From Cupriavidus sp. WGlv3 (GTDB lineage: Bacteria > Pseudomonadota > Gammaproteobacteria > Burkholderiales > Burkholderiaceae), in assembly GCF_023952475.1 (NCBI RefSeq), contig NZ_JALHRX010000010.1, positions 1-64,000 on the forward strand: a stretch of DNA of 64,000 nt, read 5' to 3'. Made by a program: the position numbers and the translations under genes. This document shows, piece by piece, positions 1 to 8,901 of this stretch (position 1 is its first letter; every line of letters starts with the position of its first letter). A model generated the notes under the pieces. The model saw only the letters and a list, made by a program, of their open reading frames with translations, made no database searches and was not told the origin of the DNA.

Positions 1-85
1 CCCGCGGCGCGGCCGGCACGCTGGCCCCGGTGTCGGGTGCGGGGTCGAGCGTGGGGTCGGTCGCGGCAAGTTTCGAGGCAGGCAT
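1..85 (-). CDS. Unidentified protein, N-terminal fragment (runs off window)
   Basis: A minus-strand reading frame begins with ATG (complement of 83-85) and stays open to the window edge. The start is supported by an AAGGAG Shine-Dalgarno (complement of 92-97) six bases upstream. The visible 28 residues start M-P-A-S-K-L-A-A-T-D and are rich in Pro, Ala and Asp, so no family can be assigned. It lies 51 bases downstream of the CitE-like gene on the same strand and may share its transcript. Confidence 0.6.
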   Translation of the reverse strand, partial: MPASKLAATDPTLDPAPDTGASVPAAPR

Positions 86-136
86 CCGTGTCTCCTTGGG
101 CACTGCGGATGATGATGGAATGGGTGGGGGCCGGCT

Positions 137-1117
137 TCAGCCGAAGAACAGCGCTTCCACGTTGGCCGGCAGCGGCGTGCCGGTGGCCTGGGCGCGCTGC
201 AGCAGCGACCAGTAATAGCGGTAGCTGGCGCGGTCGTGCAGTTGCCCTTCATGGCGGATCGGGGCCCAGTTGTTCTCGTGCGCCGACAGCAGGATCTGGC
301 TGGCCGCGCCGATCTCTTCCGCGCCGGGGCGGAACGCCGCCACGATCGGGGCGATCTGGCCCGGATGGATGCTCCACTTGCGCAGGTAGCCGAATTCGCA
401 GCGCGCGCGCAGCGCGTCGTCGCCGGCGCGTTGCGGCGCCTGCACGTCGGTGCTGACGTTGTGCGACGGCACCTTGCCGTGGCGGTGGCAGGCGGCCGAG
501 ATTTCCAGCATGGCGCGGCGCACCAGCGGGTGCTCGAACTGCTGCGGCGAGCGCATGGCCTCGCCGGGGATCGCGCCATGGTGGGCCGAGACAAAGTCCA
601 TCAGGCCGAAGCTCAAGCATTCCACCTGCACCAGCGCGGCGATATCGAAGGCCTGCTCCAGCGCCGCATGGGTTTCGATCAGCACATGGATCGGGATATG
701 GCGGGCAATGCCGGCGCTGCGCGCCACCTGGTTGACATGGTCGGTCACGCGCGCGACCTCGACCACGTCGGTGACCTTGGGCACCACCACATAGGCCAGC
801 CGCGCCCCGGCGGCGCGCACCAGCACGTCGACGTCCTGGCGCCAGCTGGGGTGAGCCGGGTCATGGATGCGCACGCCCACGCGGTTGTGGGCATTGAGCG
901 GGCCATTGACCAGCTGCGCGCACAGTTCGGCGTGCTCACGCTCATGGCCGACGGCGGCGCCGTCCTCGCAGTCGAAGGTGATGTCGAAGACGGGGCCAAG
1001 CTCTTGTTGCAGGGCCAGCGACTTGCGCATCAGCTTTTCGCTGCCCGCGTAATGGTCACACACCGGCAACTGGACCGGGATGGCTTCGCCCTGGAACAAG
1101 ACCTCGGAAGGATGCAC
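137..1117 (-). CDS. HpcH/HpaI (CitE-like) aldolase/CoA-ester lyase
   Basis: 326 residues of the HpcH/HpaI aldolase family, which includes citrate lyase beta subunit and malyl-CoA/citramalyl-CoA lyases. These enzymes cleave or form C-C bonds next to a CoA thioester using Mg2+. The motif FDITFDCEDGAAVG near residue 45 holds the acidic metal-binding residues, and HVLIETHAALEQAFDI and LSFGLMDFVSAHH follow the barrel-type family pattern. The start is GTG at 1117; an in-frame TGA just upstream excludes a longer protein, and no clear Shine-Dalgarno is visible. It follows mdh on the same strand after a strong terminator, so it probably has its own transcript. No citrate lyase alpha or gamma subunits lie nearby, so a stand-alone CoA-ester lyase is more likely than a citrate lyase subunit. 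The substrate is unknown. Confidence 0.85.
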   Translation of the reverse strand: MHPSEVLFQGEAIPVQLPVCDHYAGSEKLMRKSLALQQELGPVFDITFDCEDGAAVGHEREHAELCAQLVNGPLNAHNRVGVRIHDPAHPSWRQDVDVLVRAAGARLAYVVVPKVTDVVEVARVTDHVNQVARSAGIARHIPIHVLIETHAALEQAFDIAALVQVECLSFGLMDFVSAHHGAIPGEAMRSPQQFEHPLVRRAMLEISAACHRHGKVPSHNVSTDVQAPQRAGDDALRARCEFGYLRKWSIHPGQIAPIVAAFRPGAEEIGAASQILLSAHENNWAPIRHEGQLHDRASYRYYWSLLQRAQATGTPLPANVEALFFG

Positions 1118-1173
1118 GTGGATTCAGAAAGTTGAAGTTGGCGAACAGGGCAGGGCCGCACGGCCGCTGCCTA

Positions 1174-1223
1174 TGAAAAAACCGGGGTCCGCGCCGATTC
1201 TGGAATCGTTGCGGAACCCCGGT
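1174..1223 (-). terminator. Composite intrinsic terminator of mdh
   Basis: An 8-bp perfect outer stem ACCGGGGT/ACCCCGGT (1181-1188 with 1216-1223) encloses two nested stems, CCGC/GCGG and GATTC/GAATC. On the minus strand it is followed directly by a T run (A run at 1175-1180 on the plus strand). It lies 22 bases past the mdh stop codon. Confidence 0.85.
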
Positions 1224-1245
1224 CTTTCGTCGAGCGTTGGGAAGA

Positions 1246-2229
1246 TCAGCCCAGCAGATGCTGCACGCCGGCCTTTTCTTCTTCCAGTTCCTTCAGGGTG
1301 ATGTTGATCTTTTCCTGGCTGTAGGCGTCGATCTCCAGACCCTTGACGATTTCGTACTTGCCGTTGGCGCAGGTCACCGGGTAACCGAACATGGTGTCGG
1401 CCGGGATGCCGTATTCGCCGTTCGACGGGATGCCCATGGTGACGACCTTGCCATTGGTGCCGAGCACCCAGTCATGCACGTGGTCGATGGCGGCGTTGGC
1501 AGCCGAAGCGGCCGACGACAGGCCACGGGCCTCGATAATGGCGGCGCCGCGCTTGCCGACGGTCGGCAGGAACACGTCGTTGTTCCAGACCGGGTCATTG
1601 ATCATGTCCTTGACGCTCTTGCCGTCGACGGTGGCGTAACGGTAGTCGGCGTACATGGTCGGGCTGTGGTTGCCCCACACGAACATCTTCTCGATCGACG
1701 ACACCGGCTTGCCGGTCTTGGCGGCGACCTGCGACAGCGCACGGTTGTGGTCCAGGCGCAGCATCGCGGTGAAGTTCTCGCGCGGCAGGTTCGGGGCCGA
1801 CTTCATGGCGATGTAGGCGTTGGTGTTGGCCGGGTTGCCGACCACCAGCACCTTGACATTGCGGCTGGCGACTTCGTCCAGCGCCTTGCCCTGCACCGTG
1901 AAGATCTGGGCGTTGGCTTCGAGCAGGTCCTTGCGCTCCATGCCCTTGCTGCGCGGACGGGCGCCCACCAGCAGGGCCACGTCGGCGTCCTTGAAGGCAA
2001 CCTTCGGGTCATCGGTGATGACCACGCCGGCCAGCAGCGGGAACGCGCAGTCTTCCAGTTCCATCACCACGCCCTTGACGGCTTGCTGGGCTTGCGGCAG
2101 GTCGAGCAGTTGGAGGATGACCGGCTGGTCTTTGCCCAGCATGTCGCCGTTGGCGATGCGGAACAGCAGGGAGTAGCCGATCTGGCCAGCGGCGCCGGTC
2201 ACTGCGACGCGCATTGGGGCTTTAGCCAT
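1246..2229 (-). CDS. mdh: Malate dehydrogenase
   Basis: Interconverts malate and oxaloacetate with NAD+ in the TCA cycle; cytoplasmic. The 327-residue protein starts [20 protein letters not shown] with the GAAGQIG dinucleotide-binding loop. [13 protein letters not shown] (substrate/NAD contact) and [12 protein letters not shown] with the catalytic His are also visible. Length and sequence fit the malate dehydrogenase form common in Burkholderiaceae. The start at 2229 is chosen over an upstream in-frame start at 2286 because GGAG lies about eight bases upstream and the conserved N-terminus begins here. It is transcribed divergently from the GntR regulator, with a long 5' leader (predicted about 300 nt) behind a TTGACA/TACACT promoter. 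Confidence 0.97.
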   Translation of the reverse strand: MAKAPMRVAVTGAAGQIGYSLLFRIANGDMLGKDQPVILQLLDLPQAQQAVKGVVMELEDCAFPLLAGVVITDDPKVAFKDADVALLVGARPRSKGMERKDLLEANAQIFTVQGKALDEVASRNVKVLVVGNPANTNAYIAMKSAPNLPRENFTAMLRLDHNRALSQVAAKTGKPVSSIEKMFVWGNHSPTMYADYRYATVDGKSVKDMINDPVWNNDVFLPTVGKRGAAIIEARGLSSAASAANAAIDHVHDWVLGTNGKVVTMGIPSNGEYGIPADTMFGYPVTCANGKYEIVKGLEIDAYSQEKINITLKELEEEKAGVQHLLG

Positions 2230-2532
2230 GAGTAAATCTCCAAACGATAGAAGGGGGGATGCCGGTCGGTGGCGCGCCGGCGCCATGCAGAGGCGCGCGG
2301 TGTGTCACCGGGTGCTGGTTGTCGCCACAGCGGGGAGCGGCCGTCCGCCGGAGCCACGTGGCGGGGCCGGTGGGGGAGAGCCACAACGGGTCATGGTGAT
2401 GCAACAAAGCGTTAGTCTACTGCTAAGCGAGGCGCCATTTCCAGACCGTGCCGCCGCGGGCGCGGTACATTTCCGCCTGGGGCAGCGGCTGGCGGGCCTG
2501 GAGGCGGGCGTTCGCGGGCGTGGACCAGCGCG

Positions 2533-2562
2533 AGTGTAGGCCCGGCCTCTGCATCCTGTCAA
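2533..2562 (-). promoter_or_regulatory. Predicted sigma-70 promoter of mdh
   Basis: On the minus strand a consensus -35 TTGACA (complement of 2557-2562) is followed after 18 bases by TACACT (complement of 2533-2538). This predicts a start near 2526 and a leader of about 300 nt before mdh. The GntR palindrome lies immediately upstream of the -35 box. Confidence 0.6.
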
Positions 2563-2566
2563 TTCA

Positions 2567-2586
2567 TATGTCTTATATAAGACATA
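2567..2586. promoter_or_regulatory. 20-bp perfect palindrome, candidate GntR operator
   Basis: The centre reads TGTCTTATATAAGACA and symmetry extends to 20 bp (2567-2586). An additional half site ATAAGACA follows at once, ending at 2591. It is AT-rich in a GC-rich setting and lies 55 bases upstream of gntR and just upstream of the mdh -35 box. Symmetry, position and the adjacent HutC-type regulator suggest that regulator binds here. Confidence 0.6.
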
Positions 2587-2640
2587 AGACAATTAACGTA
2601 AGGCTGGACGTTACGCGCCCTTTTGTGGTGAAATCGCGCT

Positions 2641-3543
2641 ATGTCCTCCCTGCCTACGTCCCTGACCGGCGCAGCCACACCCGGCGCGCAGGAATCTGGC
2701 GCCGCCACGCCTGGCGCCGGGACGCAGCCGCTTTCGCCGCCGGCGCCCGCGCCGGCCGCCGCGCCGCAGGCCGCCCCGCCAACTGGTGCCGCTTCTGGTC
2801 CCGCTCCTGGTCTGCAGTCAGTGCCATCGCCCACGTTCAGCCCGCTTTACCAGCAGATCAAGGCGCTGATCACGCGCAGCCTGCAATCCGGCGAATGGAA
2901 GCCGGGCGAGATGATTCCCAGCGAAATGGAGCTGGCATCGCGCTACAAGGTCAGCCAGGGCACGGTGCGCAAGGCCATCGACGAACTCGCCGCCGAGAAC
3001 CTGGTGGCGCGCCGCCAGGGCAAGGGCACCTTCGTGACCACGCACCATGAAGACGTGGTCAAGTTCCGTTTCCTGCGCCTGGTCCCGGACGAGGGCGAAC
3101 CCCATTATGGCGCCAGCCGCGTGCTCGAATGCAAGCGCCTGCGCGCCCCCGCCGAAATCGCGCGGCTGCTCGATATCCGCACCGGCGACAGCGTGGTGCA
3201 GATCCGCCGCGTGCTGACTTTCTCCGGCGAGTCGACCGTGCTGGATGAAATCTGGCTGCTCGGCGCCAACTTCAAGGGCCTGACCGCGGAAAAGCTGACC
3301 GAGTGGAAAGGGCCCATGTATGCATTGTTCGAGGCCGAATTCGGTACGCGCATGATCCGCGCCTCGGAAAAGATCCGCGCCGTGCCCGCCGACGAGACCG
3401 CCGCCGAGCTGCTGTCCGTGCCGGTGGGCGCGCCGCTGCTGTCGGTCGAGCGCGTGTCCTACACCTATGGCGACCGCCCCGTGGAAGTGCGCCGTGGGCT
3501 CTACGTCACCACCCGGCACTATTACCAGAACGACCTGAGCTGA
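2641..3543 (+). CDS. GntR-family (HutC subfamily) transcriptional regulator
   Basis: 300 residues. Residues about 60-135 form the GntR winged helix: PLYQQIKALITRSLQSGEW, then PGEMIPSEMELASRYKVSQG, then TVRKAIDELAAENLVARRQG with the usual KGTF ending. Residues about 140-295 form a UTRA effector domain typical of the HutC subfamily. The first 60 residues are a low-complexity Ala/Pro/Gly extension; the true start may lie further in, but no better start with a ribosome site is evident. It lies between mdh and the sdh operon, so control of TCA-cycle genes is likely. A carboxylic-acid effector is inference. Confidence 0.9.
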   Translation: MSSLPTSLTGAATPGAQESGAATPGAGTQPLSPPAPAPAAAPQAAPPTGAASGPAPGLQSVPSPTFSPLYQQIKALITRSLQSGEWKPGEMIPSEMELASRYKVSQGTVRKAIDELAAENLVARRQGKGTFVTTHHEDVVKFRFLRLVPDEGEPHYGASRVLECKRLRAPAEIARLLDIRTGDSVVQIRRVLTFSGESTVLDEIWLLGANFKGLTAEKLTEWKGPMYALFEAEFGTRMIRASEKIRAVPADETAAELLSVPVGAPLLSVERVSYTYGDRPVEVRRGLYVTTRHYYQNDLS

Positions 3544-3822
3544 AATGGCGGCGTCGCGCCAGCGGTGCGCGCCCCGATCATTGTGGGCCTGGCCATGGTT
3601 AATACCGGCGGTTGCGCGACGCGCTGGTTGGCGCGTAGCGTGACGCGCCGGATGTGCGAAGTGTGCGATTGTCGGGCGGCGCTTGTCGGGCCGTGATAGC
3701 AGAAAATTATTGGTGCAGCGCGCAACAAAGGCGCTAAAATCTCATGGATTTGCCCTAATGCATCCCGCTGCATGCAGGCAATGGCAGTTTCGTTTCTTTG
3801 TTTACCGCTAATGGGGTCTCGC

Positions 3823-4233
3823 ATGGCTGAAGCCGTCAAACAAGCCAGGCCGGAGTTCCGGAATATCGGTATTTCGCAGATCGCGAAATACCGGTTGCCC
3901 TGGGCCGGCAAGGTATCCATCCTGCATCGCGTGAGCGGTGCACTGATGTTCCTCCTCCTTCCCTTCGTCCTGTATCTGTTTGAGCAGAGCATCACCTCCG
4001 AACTGAGCTTCGCAAAGTTCTCGGCCCTTCTGTCCGGCAGCTTTGTCAAGCTGGTTGTGCTGGCCCTGATCTGGGGTTATCTGCATCACTTCTGCGCCGG
4101 GATCCGCTTCCTGCTGCTGGATGTGCACGTTGGTGTCTCCAAGCCCGCCTCGGCCAAGTCTGCCGTCAGCGTGCTGGTTGTCAGCCTGCTGCTTACCCTG
4201 ATTTTCGGCCTGAAGCTGTTCGGCCTGTTCTGA
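3823..4233 (+). CDS. sdhC: Succinate dehydrogenase cytochrome b556 subunit
   Basis: Membrane anchor of succinate:quinone oxidoreductase (complex II). With SdhD it binds haem b and the quinone site in the inner membrane. The 136-residue protein has three hydrophobic segments, and LHHFCAGIRFLLLD contains the family's His region for haem ligation. The start at 3823 (MAEAVKQARPEFRNIGISQ) is preferred over upstream in-frame ATGs at 3772 and 3781, whose extra residues do not fit the family N-terminus. It is first in the sdhCDAB-sdhE-gltA run, with 11 bases to sdhD. Confidence 0.95.
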   Translation: MAEAVKQARPEFRNIGISQIAKYRLPWAGKVSILHRVSGALMFLLLPFVLYLFEQSITSELSFAKFSALLSGSFVKLVVLALIWGYLHHFCAGIRFLLLDVHVGVSKPASAKSAVSVLVVSLLLTLIFGLKLFGLF

Positions 4234-4244
4234 GGAGAATCAAG

Positions 4245-4610
4245 GTGGCAAATAACAATATCGGTCCCAAGCGTCTTGTCGTCGGTGCGCACTACGGTCT
4301 GAAAGACTGGCTGGCGCAGCGCGTCACCGCCGTGGTCATGGTGGTCTTCACCGTGATCCTGGCCATTGCCTTCCTGCTGTCGAACGGCGCTTCGTATGAA
4401 GCGTGGGCAGGTCTCTTCGCCAACCAGTGGATGAAGATCATCACGTTCCTGACCATCCTGTCGCTGCTGTATCACGCCTGGATCGGCGTGCGCGATATCT
4501 GGATGGACTATGTGCGTCCGATGGCGGTTCGCCTCGTGCTGCAAGTTCTTACGATTCTGTGGCTCGTCGGTTGCGCGGGCTACGCTGCTCAGATTCTCTG
4601 GAGGGTGTAA
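4245..4610 (+). CDS. sdhD: Succinate dehydrogenase hydrophobic membrane anchor
   Basis: Second membrane anchor of complex II, 121 residues with three predicted transmembrane helices. YHAWIGVRDIWMDYVRP matches the family His/Asp-Tyr region next to haem and quinone. Start is GTG at 4245, preceded by a good GAGGAG Shine-Dalgarno. It sits between sdhC and sdhA with 3 bases to sdhA, consistent with tight translational linkage. Confidence 0.95.
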   Translation: MANNNIGPKRLVVGAHYGLKDWLAQRVTAVVMVVFTVILAIAFLLSNGASYEAWAGLFANQWMKIITFLTILSLLYHAWIGVRDIWMDYVRPMAVRLVLQVLTILWLVGCAGYAAQILWRV

Positions 4611-4613
4611 TAA

Positions 4614-6392
4614 ATGGTCGCAGTCAAGACTGGATTGCCGCGTCGCCGCTTTGACGTGGTCATCGTCGGTGCTGGCGGCGCCGGGATGCGCGCATCCCTC
4701 CAGCTCGCGGAAGCCGGCCTGAACGTGGCCGTGCTGTCCAAGGTGTTCCCGACCCGCTCGCACACCGTGGCGGCGCAGGGCGGCATCGGTGCCTCGCTGG
4801 GCAACATGAGCGAGGACAATTGGCACTATCACTTCTACGACACCATCAAGGGCTCGGACTGGCTGGGTGACCAGGACGCCATCGAGTTCATGTGCCGTGA
4901 AGCGCCGAAGGTCGTGTACGAGCTCGAACACTTCGGCATGCCGTTCGACCGCAACCCCGACGGCACCATCTACCAGCGTCCGTTCGGCGGCCACACCGCC
5001 AACTACGGTGAAAAGCCCGTGCAGCGCGCCTGCGCCGCGGCCGACCGTACCGGCCACGCGCTGCTGCACACGCTGTACCAGCGCAATGTGCGCGCCAAGA
5101 CCCACTTCTTCGTCGAATGGATGGCGCTGGACCTGATCCGCGACCAGGACGGCGACGTGCTGGGCGTGACCGCGCTGGAAATGGAAACCGGCGAGGTCTA
5201 CATCCTCGAGGCCAAGACCACGCTGTTCGCCACCGGCGGTGCCGGCCGCATCTACGCCGCTTCCACCAACGCCTTCATCAACACCGGTGACGGCCTGGGC
5301 ATGGCCGCGCGCGCAGGCGTGCCGCTGGAAGACATGGAGTTCTGGCAGTTCCACCCGACCGGCGTGGCCGGCGCGGGCGTGCTGATCACCGAAGGCGTGC
5401 GCGGCGAGGGCGGTATCCTGCGCAACAAGGACGGCGAGCGCTTCATGGAGCGCTATGCCCCGACGCTGAAGGACCTGGCGCCGCGCGACTTCGTCTCGCG
5501 CTCGATGGACCAGGAAATCAAGGAAGGCCGCGGCTGCGGCCCGAACGGCGACTACGTGCTGCTCGACCTGACCCACGTCGGCGCCGAGACCATCATGAAG
5601 CGCCTGCCGTCGATCCGCGAGATCGGCCTGAAGTTCGCCAACGTCGACGCGATCAAGGAACCGATCCCGGTGGTCCCGACCATCCACTACCAGATGGGCG
5701 GCATCCCGACCAACTACCACGGCCAGGTCGTGGTACCGAAGAACGGCAACCCGAACGAAGTGCTCAACGGCTTCTACGCGATCGGCGAATGCTCGTGCGT
5801 GTCGGTGCACGGCGCCAACCGCCTCGGCACCAACTCGCTGCTCGACCTGGTGGTGTTCGGCCGCGCCGCCGGCAACCACATCATCGCGCAGAACCTGAAG
5901 CAGAAAGAGCACAAGCCGCTGCCGGCCGATGCCGCCGACCTGGCGCTTTCGCGCCTGGCCAAGCTGCAGGCTTCGTCGTCGGGCGAGTACACGCAGGACG
6001 TCGCCAACGACATCCGCAAGAACATGCAGTCGCATGCCGGCGTGTTCCGTACCCAGAAGCTGATGGACGAAGGCGTCGAGCGCATCCTGGAAGTGACCGA
6101 GCGTGCCGCCAACATCCACCTGAAGGACAAGTCCAAGGTCTTCAACACCGCGCTGGTGGAAGCCCTGGAAGTGGCCAACCTGGTGGAAGTGGCCAAGGCC
6201 ACCATGATCTCGGCCGCGGCGCGCAAGGAATCGCGCGGTGCCCACGCGCACAGCGACTTCCCCAATCGCGACGACCAGAACTGGCTCAAGCACACGCTGT
6301 TCTACAGCGAAGGCAACCGCCTCGACTACAAGCCGGTGAAGATGGAACCGCTGACGGTGGAAAGCGTGCCGCCGAAGGCCCGTACGTTCTGA
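4614..6392 (+). CDS. sdhA: Succinate dehydrogenase flavoprotein subunit
   Basis: Oxidises succinate to fumarate on covalently bound FAD, at the cytoplasmic face of complex II. The 592 residues match the usual length. VVIVGAGGAGMRASLQLAEA is the FAD-binding loop. SHTVAAQGGIGASLG carries the flavin-attached His (His50). HPTGVAGAGVLITEGVRGEG and the active-site Arg/His regions are intact. It overlaps or nearly abuts its neighbours in the sdh operon. Confidence 0.98.
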   Translation: MVAVKTGLPRRRFDVVIVGAGGAGMRASLQLAEAGLNVAVLSKVFPTRSHTVAAQGGIGASLGNMSEDNWHYHFYDTIKGSDWLGDQDAIEFMCREAPKVVYELEHFGMPFDRNPDGTIYQRPFGGHTANYGEKPVQRACAAADRTGHALLHTLYQRNVRAKTHFFVEWMALDLIRDQDGDVLGVTALEMETGEVYILEAKTTLFATGGAGRIYAASTNAFINTGDGLGMAARAGVPLEDMEFWQFHPTGVAGAGVLITEGVRGEGGILRNKDGERFMERYAPTLKDLAPRDFVSRSMDQEIKEGRGCGPNGDYVLLDLTHVGAETIMKRLPSIREIGLKFANVDAIKEPIPVVPTIHYQMGGIPTNYHGQVVVPKNGNPNEVLNGFYAIGECSCVSVHGANRLGTNSLLDLVVFGRAAGNHIIAQNLKQKEHKPLPADAADLALSRLAKLQASSSGEYTQDVANDIRKNMQSHAGVFRTQKLMDEGVERILEVTERAANIHLKDKSKVFNTALVEALEVANLVEVAKATMISAAARKESRGAHAHSDFPNRDDQNWLKHTLFYSEGNRLDYKPVKMEPLTVESVPPKARTF

Positions 6393-6426
6393 GCACCGCA
6401 TCGTAGAGACAACAGGACCCACAGAA

Positions 6427-7128
6427 ATGAAGCGTATTTTCGAAGTCTACCGCTACGATCCGGACAAGGATGCGGCGCCGCGCATGCAGACCTACGAGGT
6501 CGAGCTGGACGGTCACGAGCGCATGCTGCTGGACGCGCTGGTGAAGCTGAAGAAGCTGGACGAGACCATCTCGTTCCGCCGTTCGTGCCGCGAAGGCGTG
6601 TGCGGCTCGGACGCGATGAACATCAACGGCAAGAACGGGCTGGCCTGCCTGACCAACATGCGCGAGCTGCCGGACCGCATCGTGCTGCGTCCGCTGCCCG
6701 GCCTGCCGGTGGTGCGCGACCTGATCGTCGACATGACGAACTTCTTCAAGCAGTACAACTCGATCAAGCCGTTCCTGATCAACGACGAGCCGCCGCCCGA
6801 GAAAGAGCGCCTGCAGTCGCCGGAAGAGCGTGACGAGCTGGACGGCCTGTACGAGTGCATTCTCTGCGCCAGCTGCTCGACCTCGTGCCCGTCGTTCTGG
6901 TGGAACCCGGACAAGTTCGTCGGCCCCGCCGGCCTGCTGCAGGCTTACCGCTTTATCGCGGACAGCCGCGACCAGGCCACCAGCGAGCGCCTGGACAACC
7001 TGAACGACCCCTACCGCCTGTTCCGCTGCCACAGCATCATGAACTGCGTCGACGTGTGCCCGAAGGGTCTGAACCCGACCAAGGCCATCGGCAAGATCAA
7101 GGAGCTGATGGTCCGCCGCGCGGTGTGA
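6427..7128 (+). CDS. sdhB: Succinate dehydrogenase iron-sulfur subunit
   Basis: Passes electrons from SdhA flavin to quinone through three Fe-S clusters. 233 residues. RSCREGVCGSDAMNINGKNG plus a following Cys bind [2Fe-2S]. CILCASCSTSCPSFW and CHSIMNCVDVCPKGLNP supply the [4Fe-4S] and [3Fe-4S] ligands. All expected cysteines are present. The gap to sdhA is 34 bases. Confidence 0.98.
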   Translation: MKRIFEVYRYDPDKDAAPRMQTYEVELDGHERMLLDALVKLKKLDETISFRRSCREGVCGSDAMNINGKNGLACLTNMRELPDRIVLRPLPGLPVVRDLIVDMTNFFKQYNSIKPFLINDEPPPEKERLQSPEERDELDGLYECILCASCSTSCPSFWWNPDKFVGPAGLLQAYRFIADSRDQATSERLDNLNDPYRLFRCHSIMNCVDVCPKGLNPTKAIGKIKELMVRRAV

Positions 7129-7206
7129 TCCCGCGGCTGTCTAAGTAGTAAGCGGCGCGTCAGCCAGAGCGGCTATATCTGGCGGGCGCGCCGAAAGTAG
7201 GAAGCC

Positions 7207-7494
7207 ATGACTGAGAGTCCTGCCACCACCTTCTCCCATCAGGCCGATCCGCACAAGCGCGCCCGGTTGCGCTGGCGTGCCCGCCGCGGCCTGCTGGAGA
7301 ACGACATCATCGTCGAACGTTTCTTCAACCGTTACGAGGAGAGCCTGTCCGACGAGGATGTGGCTGCGCTGAGCCAGCTGTTCGAGCTCAGCGACAACGA
7401 GTTGATGGACCTGCTCCTTGCGCGCAAGGAGCTGGACGGTGAGCTCGACACGCCCCCGATGCAGCGAGTCATTGCCCTGCTGCGTACGGTCTGA
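7207..7494 (+). CDS. sdhE: FAD assembly factor SdhE
   Basis: 95 residues of the SdhE/Sdh5 family, which promotes covalent flavinylation of SdhA. The family signature RGxxE is visible as [10 protein letters not shown] near residue 30, followed by the short helical domain ([20 protein letters not shown]). Position after sdhB and before gltA is the classical context. The N-terminal 20 residues are poorly conserved and the exact start is not certain. Confidence 0.93.
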   Translation: MTESPATTFSHQADPHKRARLRWRARRGLLENDIIVERFFNRYEESLSDEDVAALSQLFELSDNELMDLLLARKELDGELDTPPMQRVIALLRTV

Positions 7495-7537
7495 GTTTTG
7501 GTCAACATTATTATTCACAGCATTTGAAGGATCCGAC

Positions 7538-8839
7538 ATGACGCCGTCCGATGTGAAAGCCACGCTATCGTTCTCCGATGGTTCCCCCAGCGTTGAGCTG
7601 CCGATCTACAAGGGTACGGTTGGCCCGGACGTGATCGACATTCGCAAGCTGTACGGACAAACCGGTAAGTTCACCTACGACCCCGGTTTCATGTCGACGG
7701 CTTCGTGCAATTCCAAGATCACCTATATCGACGGCGACAAGGGCGAGCTGCTGTACCGCGGCTACCCGATCGAGCAGCTGGCGCAGAAGTGCGACCACCT
7801 CGAGACCAGCTACCTGCTGCTGAAGGGCGAGCTGCCCAACGCCAAGCAGAAGGAAGAATTCGTCGGCCATGTGATGAACCACACCATGGTCCACGAGCAG
7901 CTGCAGTTCTTCATGCGCGGCTTCCGCCGCGATGCCCACCCGATGGCCGTGCTGACCGGCCTGGTGGGTGCCATGAGCGCGTTCTACCACGACGCCATGG
8001 ACATCGACGATCCGCACCAGCGCGAGATCTCGGCCATCCGCCTGATCGCAAAGATGCCGACCATGGTCGCGATGGCGTACAAGTACAACATCGGCCAGCC
8101 GTACATCTATCCGCAGAACGACCTGTCCTACTCGGGCAACTTCCTGCGCATGCTGTTCGCCACGCCGTGCGCCCCGTACACCGTGAACCCGGTGCTGGAG
8201 CGTGCGCTGGACCGCATCTTCATCCTGCACGCCGACCACGAGCAGAACGCATCGACCTCGACCGTGCGCCTGGCCGGCTCGTCGGGCACCAACCCGTTCG
8301 CCGCCATCGCCGCCGGCGTGGCCTGCCTGTGGGGCCCGGCCCACGGCGGCGCCAACGAAGCCGCGCTGAAGATGCTGGAAGAAATCGGCAGCGTCGACAA
8401 CATTGGCGAGTTCATCAAGCAGGTCAAGGACAAGAACTCGGGCGTGCGCCTGATGGGCTTTGGCCACCGCGTGTACAAGAACTACGATCCGCGCGCCAAG
8501 CTGATGCGCGAAACCTGCCATGAAGTGCTGAACGAACTGGGCCTGCACAACGACCCGCTGTTCAAGCTGGCCATGGAGCTGGAAAAGATCGCGCTGGAAG
8601 ACGAGTACTTCGTCAGCCGCAAGCTGTACCCGAACGTGGACTTCTACTCGGGCATCGTGCAGCGCGCGCTGGGCATCCCGACCTCGCTGTTCACCTGCAT
8701 CTTCGCGCTGGCCCGCACCCCGGGCTGGATCTCGCAGTGGGAAGAGATGATCACCGATCCGGAATACAAGATCGGCCGTCCGCGCCAGCTGTTCGTCGGC
8801 GCCGCCACCCGCGACGTGCCGGACGTGGCCAAGCGCTAA
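7538..8839 (+). CDS. gltA: Citrate synthase
   Basis: Condenses acetyl-CoA and oxaloacetate to citrate. 433 residues of the type II (hexameric, NADH-sensitive) length class. [35 protein letters not shown] and [17 protein letters not shown] carry the catalytic His, His and neighbouring Arg residues. The start at 7538 ([15 protein letters not shown]) is chosen over an upstream in-frame start at 7418 because GAAGGA lies seven bases upstream and the longer form would overlap sdhE. It is last in the sdh run and is closed by a strong terminator. Confidence 0.98.
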   Translation: MTPSDVKATLSFSDGSPSVELPIYKGTVGPDVIDIRKLYGQTGKFTYDPGFMSTASCNSKITYIDGDKGELLYRGYPIEQLAQKCDHLETSYLLLKGELPNAKQKEEFVGHVMNHTMVHEQLQFFMRGFRRDAHPMAVLTGLVGAMSAFYHDAMDIDDPHQREISAIRLIAKMPTMVAMAYKYNIGQPYIYPQNDLSYSGNFLRMLFATPCAPYTVNPVLERALDRIFILHADHEQNASTSTVRLAGSSGTNPFAAIAAGVACLWGPAHGGANEAALKMLEEIGSVDNIGEFIKQVKDKNSGVRLMGFGHRVYKNYDPRAKLMRETCHEVLNELGLHNDPLFKLAMELEKIALEDEYFVSRKLYPNVDFYSGIVQRALGIPTSLFTCIFALARTPGWISQWEEMITDPEYKIGRPRQLFVGAATRDVPDVAKR

Positions 8840-8874
8840 GCTCGGCCCGCCGCTGCGCAGCGCAGCAAATCCAG

Positions 8875-8901
8875 ACGCCCCGGCCCCGCCGGGGCGTTTG
8901 T
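8875..8901 (+). terminator. Intrinsic terminator after gltA
   Basis: A 10-bp perfect stem ACGCCCCGGC/GCCGGGGCGT (8875-8884 with 8888-8897) with a 3-base loop is followed by TTTGTCTTTG. It lies 36 bases past the gltA stop and ends the sdh-gltA block. Confidence 0.85.

Larger units (their letters stand above)
2230..2640. other. Divergent regulatory region between mdh and gntR
   Basis: 411 bases without a convincing gene. The part next to gntR contains the mdh promoter and a 20-bp palindrome (listed separately). A second, weaker inverted repeat TAACGT-N8-ACGTTA sits at 2594-2613. The mdh-proximal 300 bases form the predicted mdh leader and show no clear element; short ORFs here lack coding character. 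Confidence 0.6.

Noticed and set aside
2222..2407. 61-codon minus-strand ORF overlapping the mdh start
   Set aside because: TTG start, Pro/His/Arg-rich, no conserved feature and overlap with the mdh ATG region; best seen as part of the mdh leader.
4086..6422. 778-codon minus-strand open frame opposite sdhD/sdhA
   Set aside because: It mirrors sdhA on the other strand. GC-rich codon use keeps the antisense frame open; the protein is low complexity (His, Ala, Arg, Gly) with no family motif.
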